Shown in pieces: positions 37,587 to 45,330 of a stretch of 64,000 bases of DNA. Source of the DNA: Paenibacillus albidus (GTDB lineage Bacteria; Bacillota; Bacilli; Paenibacillales; Paenibacillaceae); contig NZ_BMKR01000009.1 of assembly GCF_014644435.1 (NCBI RefSeq), positions 124,001 through 188,000 of the forward strand, read 5' to 3'. The notes under the pieces were generated by a model. The model worked only from the letters and a program-made list of their open reading frames with translations. It was not told the DNA's origin and did no database searches. The position numbers were made by a program, and so were the translations under genes. Positions within the stretch are counted from its first letter, which is position 1. Each line of letters opens with the position of its first letter.

Positions 37587-38378
37587 CTATGGACTATTGC
37601 CGATGAGCTTCAGTAAATGGTGCATGGATTCAAACATAATATCAAAAAGGTTCTGGAACAGCACAGCCATACCTGGCATAAGCACTAACAGTAACGCGAG
37701 CCCCACCACAATCTTTAGTGGGACACCGATAACAAAAACATTATACTGGGGTGCCGTTCGGGCCAGGAATGCCAGTCCGATATCTGTCAGGAATAGGGCG
37801 GTCACCAGAGGGGCAGCCAACTGAAAGGCGAGAACAAGCGATTGTGCAAATGTGCGGGCCAAAAACTCTGAAAGGCTTCCGTCTATCATTTTGAGAAACA
37901 TATCATTATTAATGGGGATCCACTTGTAACTGCTCACAATAGCATCTAGCAGATGATGATGACCATTCATACTCAGAAAAAGAAGCAAGGCAATCATATA
38001 TTTAAAGTTGCCAAGTATAGGTGAAGAAGCTCCGGTCATAGGATCAATTACATTCGCCATCCCAAACCCGATTTGAATATCAATGAAGGAACCCGCTCCC
38101 TGGATGACCATCATCATGAGAAAAGCGATAAATCCAAGCAATAAACCGATAAGAACCTCTCTGACTATCAGCAAAACATAACTGAGATCCTGAGGAACCG
38201 TATATCCTGCACCTTCCGCACTGAAAACTATTAAAGACACAAAAAAAGATATACCTATTTTAAAAGTGTTCGGCACTCCTTTTGAAGAAAAAACAGGAAC
38301 GACAACAAAAAAGGCTGTAATTCGACAAAAAATTAACAGAAAGACGGGGAAACTTTGCAATAAGTTATCCATGTTCAT
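37587..38378 (-). CDS. fliR: Flagellar export protein FliR
   Basis: Membrane component of the FliPQR export channel. The 263-residue protein has six hydrophobic segments; the family core is visible in FCRITAFFVVVPVFSSKGVP and FIDIQIGFGMANVIDPMTGA. Its ATG immediately follows the fliQ stop codon (TAGATG). Confidence 0.96.
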   Translation of the reverse strand: MNMDNLLQSFPVFLLIFCRITAFFVVVPVFSSKGVPNTFKIGISFFVSLIVFSAEGAGYTVPQDLSYVLLIVREVLIGLLLGFIAFLMMMVIQGAGSFIDIQIGFGMANVIDPMTGASSPILGNFKYMIALLLFLSMNGHHHLLDAIVSSYKWIPINNDMFLKMIDGSLSEFLARTFAQSLVLAFQLAAPLVTALFLTDIGLAFLARTAPQYNVFVIGVPLKIVVGLALLLVLMPGMAVLFQNLFDIMFESMHHLLKLIGNSP

Positions 38379-38648
38379 CTAACCGATGTAAAGATGCAGA
38401 TTCCCCAATATTTGGCTCGTGAAGTCAACCAACTTCGTGATGATCCAGGGGCCAAAAATGAGTAAAGCCAGCATAACTGCAACGATTTTCGGTATAAATG
38501 CCAAAGTTTGCTCTTGAATTTGTGTCGTTGCCTGAAAAATACTGATAATCAGTCCTACCACCAGACCAAGAATCAGCATGGGAGCACTGGTTTCCAGTGT
38601 TATATATACGGCTTGGCCTGCAAGGCCGATAATAAACTCCGTATTCAT
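38379..38648 (-). CDS. fliQ: Flagellar export protein FliQ
   Basis: Small channel component of the FliPQR complex. The 89-residue protein has two membrane helices separated by the polar ATTQIQEQTLAFIPKI segment, which is the family signature. Length is normal. Confidence 0.96.
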   Translation of the reverse strand: MNTEFIIGLAGQAVYITLETSAPMLILGLVVGLIISIFQATTQIQEQTLAFIPKIVAVMLALLIFGPWIITKLVDFTSQILGNLHLYIG

Positions 38649-38671
38649 CCCTTATGCCTCCTCTAATGAAA

Positions 38672-39433
38672 TCAGGTGCTAAAACTAAGTAACAATGATT
38701 TAATGACCAAGTACCAGCCGTCCACCAGTACAAAGAGCATTATTTTGAAAGGCAAAGATATCATTACCGGCGGGAGCATCATCATCCCCATTGCCATAAG
38801 GGTACTTGCCACTACAATATCAATTACCAAAAATGGAATGAAAATGAGAAAACCCATTTGAAATGCAGTTTTTAATTCACTAACAGCAAATGCGGGCACG
38901 AGTACAGTCAGGGGAATATCCTTAAAAGTTGCAGGCTTTGCATCTCCTGTGTAACCTGTATAATTCATAAACAATAATAGTTCTTTGGTATGCGTATGCT
39001 TGAACATAAATTCCTTCATTGGTAAGGCTGCTTTGTCAAGTGCTTCGGACTGGCTGATAGTTCCCTTCATATAAGGCTGAAGTGCCGTCTCGTTCACAGT
39101 TGCAAGCGTAGGCGACATAATAAAGAGAGTCATAAACAGCGCAAGTCCTACCAGAACCTGATTCGGAGGCATGGATGCCGTACCGAGTGAGGTTCTTATA
39201 AAACCCAAGACGATCACAATCCGGGTGAAGCTGGTCATCAATACCATAAATGCAGGGGCGATGCTCAGCACCGTAACAAGAAGCAAGATGGAAACGGAAC
39301 TGGTCCCCCCGCTGGTCCCCTCTTCGCCTATCTGAATATTAATATTCGGTATAGGCTCGGCATGAATCGGGTGAATCGTCAAAGCACTGATAAACCCGAA
39401 TATCAGAAAAGCAAAAATCAGCTTTTTTTTCAT
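38672..39433 (-). CDS. fliP: Flagellar export protein FliP
   Basis: Core of the export channel. The 253-residue protein has a cleavable signal peptide (about 1-25, KKKLIFAFLIFGF then IHAEP) and four membrane helices. Signatures include MTSFTRIVIVLGFIRTSLGT, PPNQVLVGLALFMTLFIM and the C-terminal MGMMMLPPVMISLPFKIMLF. Its start overlaps the fliO stop codon (ATGA). Confidence 0.97.
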   Translation of the reverse strand: MKKKLIFAFLIFGFISALTIHPIHAEPIPNINIQIGEEGTSGGTSSVSILLLVTVLSIAPAFMVLMTSFTRIVIVLGFIRTSLGTASMPPNQVLVGLALFMTLFIMSPTLATVNETALQPYMKGTISQSEALDKAALPMKEFMFKHTHTKELLLFMNYTGYTGDAKPATFKDIPLTVLVPAFAVSELKTAFQMGFLIFIPFLVIDIVVASTLMAMGMMMLPPVMISLPFKIMLFVLVDGWYLVIKSLLLSFST

Positions 39434-39957
39434 AAATCCCTCGACTCATTCCTGGCGGTATCTTCCCGGAGCAGCTCATCAATTTTCTCTTTACGCTCAG
39501 GGGCTTGGGCAAGCTTGTTCTGCAATGTTTCGTAAAAGGAAGTATTCTCGCTAAGTTCGATTTCCTGAGAGGGTACCTCCCCGCGCAGCTTGGCTCTAAT
39601 CTTGGAAACAAGCGGAACGAGGAAGTTATTCCGGCTGGAAGTCTGTTCTTCGAACGCCGCAATAATCAGGGCAACCTCATCCGGATCGGTCACTTTGTCG
39701 AGAAGGGATATATTCTCTCCCACCCCGACTAAATACAGGCTGCTGCCGAGTTCAATCACCTGAAGCGATTTGTTGGGCCCGAGGCCCATCGCCCCAAGCG
39801 TACGAATGGAGCGCCCGCTCATCAGGGTCTGGTTGCGGCGGCCGAGAAAACGGATCAGCAGCACGATCAGCACAACGATCACAGCAAGGACAATAATAAC
39901 GTTCATTAAGTTCAGCAGGGTGTTGTTGCTTCCGAACGGTTCGGAATTGCCTGACAT
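39430..39957 (-). CDS. fliO: Flagellar biosynthesis protein FliO
   Basis: FliO helps FliP assemble in the membrane. The 175-residue protein has one membrane helix (about 16-38) followed by a cytoplasmic domain with LGPNKSLQVIELGSSLYLVGV, which is typical of FliO/FliZ. The tail (about 120-175) is charged and probably flexible. It is encoded between cheY and fliP. Confidence 0.93.
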   Translation of the reverse strand: MSGNSEPFGSNNTLLNLMNVIIVLAVIVVLIVLLIRFLGRRNQTLMSGRSIRTLGAMGLGPNKSLQVIELGSSLYLVGVGENISLLDKVTDPDEVALIIAAFEEQTSSRNNFLVPLVSKIRAKLRGEVPSQEIELSENTSFYETLQNKLAQAPERKEKIDELLREDTARNESRDL

Positions 39958-39966
39958 GTTTTCCCT

Positions 39967-40332
39967 CTATACGCCCAGTGTTTTGTTAATTGCTTCAACT
40001 ACACGATCCGCCTGGAAAGGCTTCACGATAAAGTCTTTCGCGCCTGCTTGAATCGCATCGATAACCATAGCCTGCTGGCCCATGGCTGAACACATGATGA
40101 CTTTAGCGTTGGCGTCCACTTTTTTGATTTCTTTCAAGGCGGCGATTCCGTCCATTTCAGGCATGGTTATATCCATCGTGATCAGGTCCGGACGCAGCTC
40201 CTTAAATTTCTCAATAGCCTGAGAACCATCTTGAGCTTCACCTACCACTTCAAATCCGTTCTTCGACAAAATGTCCCGGATCATCATTCTCATAAATGCT
40301 GCATCGTCCACGATTAGAATTCGGTTAGCCAT
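39967..40332 (-). CDS. cheY: Chemotaxis response regulator CheY
   Basis: Single-domain receiver that, when phosphorylated by CheA, binds the flagellar switch. The 120-residue protein has the acidic pair in LIVDDAAFM, phospho-acceptor Asp54 (ITMDITMPEM), the CSAMGQQ Ser/Thr region and Lys in FIVKPF. The ATG at 40332 follows GGGAGG by eleven bases; the longer ORF overlapping fliY was rejected. Confidence 0.97.
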   Translation of the reverse strand: MANRILIVDDAAFMRMMIRDILSKNGFEVVGEAQDGSQAIEKFKELRPDLITMDITMPEMDGIAALKEIKKVDANAKVIMCSAMGQQAMVIDAIQAGAKDFIVKPFQADRVVEAINKTLGV

Positions 40333-40358
40333 TTTTACAAAATCCTCCCTAAGTATGC

Positions 40359-41660
40359 TTATTGTAATTTTTGAATTCGGTCCCACTGGCTGACGATATC
40401 TGTAACGCGAACTCCGAAGTTTTCGTCGATAACTACGACTTCCCCTTTGGCAATAAGCTTGTTGTTCACCAAAATGTCTACGGGCTCACCGGCCAGCTTG
40501 TCCAGCTCAATAATCGAACCTTGGGACATTTCCAGTATATCTTTAATCTGCTTCTGGGTCCTTCCTAATTCTACGGTGACTCTCAGTGGAATGTCCATCA
40601 ATAAATTTAAATTATTTTCATCAATATTACCAAAACTGCCATTACTTAAATTGGCAAATTGTACGGGCTGCACATTCACATTCCGGTTAGGCACGGAGTT
40701 AGGCGGTGGAGCTTGTCCGTATGGCATTCCCTGCGGTGGCATGCCATACGGTGGCATCCCGTAACCAGGCATTCCTGCAGGCGGATAATAGTACCCTCCT
40801 TCCGGCATTCCCGGATACGGAGGCATCGGTTGCCCTTGCGGCGGATATCCCGGAGGCTGATCCCCTGCGGGCTGCTGAGGTGCCTGCTGAGCTGGCGGCG
40901 CTTGTGGCGCAGGTGTTTGGGCAGGCGTCGGAGTTGGCGCCTCTACAGTCCCTACAGCGGCCTCCTGATCGCTTGCACTTACATCTCCAAGAAGCATGGT
41001 TACCATGTCTTTGGCAAATTGCACCGGCAAAAGCTGCATAATCGTTGAATCGATTAAATCTCCAATTTTGAGACGGAAAGAAATCTGAATCAGTGTCTCA
41101 TCATCCGGCAGGCTGCCTACCCCTTCTCCACTGGACATATTGAGAATATCAATGCCCGGAGGAGAGATATTGACAAACCGGTTAAAAATGGTCGACATAG
41201 AGGTTGCAGAGGAACCCATCATTTGATTCATCGCTTCCTGAACGGCACTGATATGTATTTCATTCAGTTCCTCGTCCTTCGGATCCCCTTCACCGCCCAG
41301 CATTAAATCGGCAATGACCTGCGCATCCCTGATTCTGATCACAAGGGAATTGATTCCTTGAAACCCGTCCACATATTGCACATGAACAGCTACATGCGGT
41401 TTGGGAAACGCCTCTTCAAACTGCCCCCGCGTAATGATAGATACCTGCGGTGTAGTAATATCCACCTTTTTTCCCAGCAAGGTCGAGAGTGCAGTCGCTG
41501 CACTTCCGAAGGTTATATTGCCGATTTCCCCCAGCGCATCCTGCTCAAATGGAGTCAGGTAATCATCAACCGACTTCTCCGAAGGAGCCAGGGAGCCCTC
41601 AGCGGATTGTTTAAGAAGGGCGTCGATTTCTTCCTGGGATAAATAATCTTTACTCGTCAA
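40359..41660 (-). CDS. fliY: Flagellar switch phosphatase FliY with a long Pro/Gly/Tyr-rich linker
   Basis: FliY is the Gram-positive switch protein that combines a CheC-like CheY-P phosphatase with a FliN domain. The 433-residue protein has an N-terminal CheY-binding motif (LSQEEIDALL), a CheC-type domain with LGEIGNITFGSAATAL and VQEAMNQMMGSSATSM, a linker of about 100 residues rich in Pro, Gln, Gly, Met and Tyr (about 235-335), and a C-terminal FliN domain (MDIPLRVTVELGRTQKQIKD). The TTG at 41660 follows AAGGAG by nine bases and overlaps the end of fliM by 11 bases. Confidence 0.95.
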   Translation of the reverse strand: MTSKDYLSQEEIDALLKQSAEGSLAPSEKSVDDYLTPFEQDALGEIGNITFGSAATALSTLLGKKVDITTPQVSIITRGQFEEAFPKPHVAVHVQYVDGFQGINSLVIRIRDAQVIADLMLGGEGDPKDEELNEIHISAVQEAMNQMMGSSATSMSTIFNRFVNISPPGIDILNMSSGEGVGSLPDDETLIQISFRLKIGDLIDSTIMQLLPVQFAKDMVTMLLGDVSASDQEAAVGTVEAPTPTPAQTPAPQAPPAQQAPQQPAGDQPPGYPPQGQPMPPYPGMPEGGYYYPPAGMPGYGMPPYGMPPQGMPYGQAPPPNSVPNRNVNVQPVQFANLSNGSFGNIDENNLNLLMDIPLRVTVELGRTQKQIKDILEMSQGSIIELDKLAGEPVDILVNNKLIAKGEVVVIDENFGVRVTDIVSQWDRIQKLQ

Positions 41661-42648
41661 ATTCTTCAACTCCTTCACTGACAATCTCGTCTATTTGTAC
41701 AGCCACCCGATCCTTGATCATACCCGGGCTTCCGATGAACTTCAGCTTATCCCCGACCTTAATGGATAGACCTGACTCCACTGTTTTATTCAGCGAAATC
41801 ACGTCGCCTACACTTAGTCCCAAAAATTCAGCTATGGACAGCCTGGATTCCCCAAGCTCGGCCACCACTGGCAGCTTTGCCTTATGCACATTTGCCCTGA
41901 TGGCTTCAAGTTCTCCTTCGTCCCGAGTTTTCTTTTCGGAAACAAACCACTGGTGAACTGACAGCCTGGACATAATAGGTTCGAGAACCACATGCGGGAT
42001 ACAGAGATTGATCATTCCCGTGGTATCGCCAATCTTGGTGCTTAAGGAGATAAGGGCAATGGTCTCATTTGGGGACACGATCTGCATAAATTGCGGATTG
42101 GTCTCCAGTGCCTCCATACGCGGTTCAATATCCAGTACCATTTTCCACGCCTCTTGAAGGCTTTCAAAACATCTGCTAAAGATACGCTCCATAATTGTCG
42201 TTTCAATTTCGGTTAATGCGTTGATTTTTGAAGGAGCAGTCCCGAACCCACCCAGCAGCCTGTCCAGCATGGCAAACGCGATATTGGGGTGAACCTCCAT
42301 GACCATACGGCCTTCCAGGGGCTCCGCTTCAAAAATATTAAGAATCGTCATTTTGGGGATGGAGCGTATAAACTCATCATAAGGGAGCTGCTCCACCTGA
42401 ACGACATTGATCTGCACAAAGGTACGTAATTGGGCTGAAAAGTACGTAGTAAGATAGCGGGCAAAGTTGTCATGAATCCGTGTAAGACTGCGGATATGAT
42501 CTTTGGAGAAACGCACAGCCCGTTTGAAGTCATAAGCGCGAACTTTTTTCTGAGTTTCTTCTTTTTTTAGTTCATCAGCATCCATTTCTCCGGATGAAAG
42601 TGCAGCAAGCAGTGCATCAATTTCGTTTTGTGAAAGTACATCAACCAA
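41650..42648 (-). CDS. fliM: Flagellar motor switch protein FliM
   Basis: FliM forms the C-ring and binds CheY-P. The 332-residue protein has the N-terminal CheY-binding motif LSQNEIDALL, a central CheC-like domain without catalytic residues, and a C-terminal FliN-like domain. DRLLGGFG and LTEIETTIMERIF are typical. It starts with TTG (42648) after GGGGGGTG. Confidence 0.97.
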   Translation of the reverse strand: MVDVLSQNEIDALLAALSSGEMDADELKKEETQKKVRAYDFKRAVRFSKDHIRSLTRIHDNFARYLTTYFSAQLRTFVQINVVQVEQLPYDEFIRSIPKMTILNIFEAEPLEGRMVMEVHPNIAFAMLDRLLGGFGTAPSKINALTEIETTIMERIFSRCFESLQEAWKMVLDIEPRMEALETNPQFMQIVSPNETIALISLSTKIGDTTGMINLCIPHVVLEPIMSRLSVHQWFVSEKKTRDEGELEAIRANVHKAKLPVVAELGESRLSIAEFLGLSVGDVISLNKTVESGLSIKVGDKLKFIGSPGMIKDRVAVQIDEIVSEGVEEFDE

Positions 42649-42687
42649 TTCTTTTCACCCCCCCATCAAAGAATATTCTTAGCTGAT

Positions 42688-43155
42688 CTATATGGTGGCC
42701 AAGACAAATTCAGTCAGCTCGATCTGGGTCAATTTTCCTTCGGTCAAGGTCTTATTAATGATATTAATAAGCTTGCTGCTGAACTGATCCTTACCTTTGG
42801 AACCGTTAAGTTCTTCCGGCTTGGTATCTGCGAGGGTCTTGATCAAAATCGGCTTGATTTTAAAATCTTTGATTTTCTCAAATTCTTCTTTGGCTTTTAC
42901 GGAATCCAACTGGAACGCGAAATCTATTGAAGCGATATAATCGGGATCGGCAAGATTAGTTTTGATATCCAAGATCTCTGCTGTCAGTTCGACGATTTCG
43001 TCGGCCGTAAGATGCTTGGCTTCTACGTTCTGCACAGCTTGATTCACTTCGCTTGTATCGCCTGGGAAGATTTTGTCCATTAATAGAAATGCGGCTACTA
43101 CAATGAGTGTAATTGCCAGCAAAATCGTAATGAGCCACGGCAGCATCTTTTTCAT
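42688..43155 (-). CDS. fliL: Flagellar basal body-associated protein FliL
   Basis: FliL is a single-pass membrane protein around the stator. The 155-residue protein has an N-terminal membrane helix (about 6-27) and an extracytoplasmic SPFH/stomatin-like domain containing DEIVELTAEILDIKTNLADP and ending LIQIELTEF-like residues (KLTQIELTEFVLATI). The ATG overlaps the swrD stop codon (ATGA). Confidence 0.92.
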   Translation of the reverse strand: MKKMLPWLITILLAITLIVVAAFLLMDKIFPGDTSEVNQAVQNVEAKHLTADEIVELTAEILDIKTNLADPDYIASIDFAFQLDSVKAKEEFEKIKDFKIKPILIKTLADTKPEELNGSKGKDQFSSKLINIINKTLTEGKLTQIELTEFVLATI

Positions 43156-43376
43156 GATAGCTCCTCCATCGATTGGACTTTTATGGTGGCAGCATATGTG
43201 CCAATGTCCCTGTTGTAATTGCGGATTTTCGTAATAACCTCATCGGCTTTTTCCAGCACGATCAATCTTTTGCCCGTTACCAGTGTAATGTAAGTATCAG
43301 GACTTTCCTCGACCATTTCCACCAGCAGGGCATTCAGCCACATGGGTGTACCGTTTAATCTTGTTACCGAAATCAT
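43152..43376 (-). CDS. swrD: FlbD-family protein SwrD
   Basis: A 74-residue protein of the FlbD/YlzI family; B. subtilis SwrD increases motor torque. Signatures are MISVTRLNGTPMWLNALLVE and DTYITLVTGKRLIVLEK. The open frame extends to 43475, but the ATG at 43376 is six bases after GGAGG and matches the family size. That GGAGG lies only a few bases after the intrinsic terminator at 43392-43419. Confidence 0.94.
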   Translation of the reverse strand: MISVTRLNGTPMWLNALLVEMVEESPDTYITLVTGKRLIVLEKADEVITKIRNYNRDIGTYAATIKVQSMEELS

Positions 43377-43391
43377 AACAGGCCTCCTAAC

Positions 43392-43419
43392 AAAAAATAG
43401 GGGGAGGAGAACCTCCCCC
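43392..43419 (-). terminator. Perfect intrinsic terminator inside the fla/che operon
   Basis: GGGGGAGG and CCTCCCCC (43412-43419 with 43400-43407) form an 8-bp perfect GC-rich stem with a 4-base loop, followed by TA and six U. It lies between flgE and swrD. No promoter fits in the few bases before the swrD ribosome binding site, so swrD to sigD depend on readthrough or antitermination. The 3' arm CCUCC could also pair with the swrD GGAGG (43382-43386). Confidence 0.88.
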
Positions 43420-43498
43420 AAGACTCCATAATAATGCGTTCTCGGAAGTTCCGAAAAACGTTTATTATCCAGCAAACTTATATATTATGGTTCAAGGC

Positions 43499-44317
43499 TT
43501 AACGCTTGAGGTTAACAACTTCTTGAAGGATTTCATCGGAAGTTGTAATAATCCGGGAATTCGCCTGGAATCCGCGTTGGGATACGATCATCTCCGTAAA
43601 TTCGCCTGTAAGATCCACATTGGACATTTCAAGCTGTCCGGCTACGATTGCTCCGGTGCCTGCTTCTGTGTTGTTCGCGGTAGTCGGCACAAGCTCACCG
43701 TCAGCATTCGCATTCAAGGTCATGCGGAACAGATTGCCGCCGATTTTTTCCAGACCCTGTGGATTGGTGATCTTGGCTACACCGATGAGAACCCCTGGCT
43801 CGGTTGTGCCATCTGCCATAGTCTGTATAATCGTTCCGTCCGATGAGATAGAGAATGCTGTAACCTCTTCCGCCAACTGGATGTTCTCGCCTTCAGAGCT
43901 CAGAACATGCATTCCATCGGAAGTCAGGAGATTACGTGCCGCATCCACATGGAAGTCGCCGGCACGTGTCAGGAATGGCGTTTCCTGATCTTCGGAGAGC
44001 CGCACAAGGAAGTATCCGTCACCGTCAATCCGCAGATCGGTAGGGTTATTGGTTGTCATCGCACTGCCTGCCAAGTGAAGAGTATCAATGGAGCCAATGC
44101 TGACCCCCAGCCCGATTTGCTTGGCATTCACCCCGCCTTGACCGTCATCATTAGGTGCTGTCACCCCGGATACGGTCTGGCTCATGATATCCTTGAACAT
44201 TACCCGGCCGGATTTGAAGCCGATTGTATTAACGTTGGCAATGTTATTACCGATCACATCCAGCTTGGTTTGAAAACCGCGCATACCTGAAACTCCCGAG
44301 TACATGGATCTTAACAT
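43499..44317 (-). CDS. flgE: Flagellar hook protein FlgE
   Basis: FlgE polymerises into the hook. The 272-residue protein has the rod/hook N-terminal signature SGVSGMRGFQTKLDVIGNNI with NVNTIGFKSGR, and the C-terminal SNVDLTGEFTEMIVSQRGFQ with NSRIITTSDEILQ. At this length it corresponds to the short hook protein of Bacillales (called FlgG in older annotations). A 118-base untranslated region precedes it, with a GC-rich hairpin (44383-44388 with 44401-44406), and an intrinsic terminator follows. Confidence 0.95.
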   Translation of the reverse strand: MLRSMYSGVSGMRGFQTKLDVIGNNIANVNTIGFKSGRVMFKDIMSQTVSGVTAPNDDGQGGVNAKQIGLGVSIGSIDTLHLAGSAMTTNNPTDLRIDGDGYFLVRLSEDQETPFLTRAGDFHVDAARNLLTSDGMHVLSSEGENIQLAEEVTAFSISSDGTIIQTMADGTTEPGVLIGVAKITNPQGLEKIGGNLFRMTLNANADGELVPTTANNTEAGTGAIVAGQLEMSNVDLTGEFTEMIVSQRGFQANSRIITTSDEILQEVVNLKR

Positions 44318-44435
44318 TATTGTTGTCCTCCCAGATTATGAAATCTATTGTTTATTTGATACAACTTGAAGATTGAGGATTGGACCGCGTCAGTCGGTCG
44401 GCGGTCACCCCGGCTCTCCGTTAGGACCGGCCGGA

Positions 44436-44819
44436 TCAAGAAATAATAACAGCACTGTCTATTTGCGTGAATACATTATCTTTCATGGATTTCCCATCCA
44501 TAGCGGTTACAACCGTACGATTGGGTATACTCACAATCAAAGCCATGTCATGCATTAAGATTAAAGATTCCTTACTTCCTTTAGCTGCTGCTTTGTCCAC
44601 AGCCGAAGATATCTGATCCAATTGGCTGCTGCCCAGCTCAATGCCTCTTTGCTCCAGCCGTTTGGCGGCATGGGTGCTGAACTTGAGCATATTTTTATGC
44701 AGCAGGCTTTCAAAGGAGGCTTCGGGCACATTCGAGCCCTTCGCAGCTGCCGGGCGCTTGAGTACCGATGGGTGAACGGACGATGGATATAATTGGCCTA
44801 TGGTCAGCCTCTCATTCAT
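44436..44819 (-). CDS. Conserved flagellar operon protein, TIGR02530 type
   Basis: A 127-residue soluble protein. The core FSTHAAKRLEQRGIELGSSQ and the C-terminal IVSIPNRTVVTAMDG match the conserved flagellar-operon family TIGR02530, found between flgD and flgE in many Firmicutes; its function is not established. The ATG overlaps flgD by four bases (ATGA). Confidence 0.9.
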   Translation of the reverse strand: MNERLTIGQLYPSSVHPSVLKRPAAAKGSNVPEASFESLLHKNMLKFSTHAAKRLEQRGIELGSSQLDQISSAVDKAAAKGSKESLILMHDMALIVSIPNRTVVTAMDGKSMKDNVFTQIDSAVIIS

Positions 44820-45310
44820 GATGTTGCACCGCTCTCTCCCTGTTCCTCTGAGGTTACAGGCTCTCCGTTTGCTTTATTGTCCACGGCAGCATCCTGAATC
44901 TGTGTGATGTCCGTTAAGGCAATCCGTTCACTGCCTACAACTGCATACTGAATGCCACTGTTTATCACAATAGAGCCAACTGTACCTGACTTCGGCAGCT
45001 TGGTAGCAACATCTGTCCAGGTCACATCCTTGCCGATCAGTCCGGATACAGCACCAAGGGATTGATTCATTGCCGTGAGTTGGGTAGATATATTCATCAG
45101 CTGCTCTACTGAAGAGAACTGGGCCATTTGGGCGATAAATTCTTTATCCTCCATAGGCTGCATGGGGTCCTGATTCTGCAGCTGTGTAATCAGGATCTTC
45201 AGGAACTGGTCTTTCCCCAAAGTTGAGTTTCCGGTTGTTTTGCTGGTGGAGTTATCCTTCACCTCATAATTCCATTGGTCGCTGCTAGATACTGGAATCG
45301 TATTCGTCAT
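44816..45310 (-). CDS. flgD: Flagellar hook assembly (capping) protein FlgD
   Basis: FlgD caps the growing hook so FlgE can assemble. The 164-residue protein has the N-terminal signature LGKDQFLKILITQLQNQDPM and MEDKEFIAQMAQFSSVEQL. The C-terminal domain is short, as in Bacillales. The ATG at 45310 is six bases after GAGGTG; the upstream in-frame ATG at 45319 is too close to that site. It follows fliK. Confidence 0.95.
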   Translation of the reverse strand: MTNTIPVSSSDQWNYEVKDNSTSKTTGNSTLGKDQFLKILITQLQNQDPMQPMEDKEFIAQMAQFSSVEQLMNISTQLTAMNQSLGAVSGLIGKDVTWTDVATKLPKSGTVGSIVINSGIQYAVVGSERIALTDITQIQDAAVDNKANGEPVTSEEQGESGATS

Positions 45311-45330
45311 ATCATTCACCTCACTTGTTG

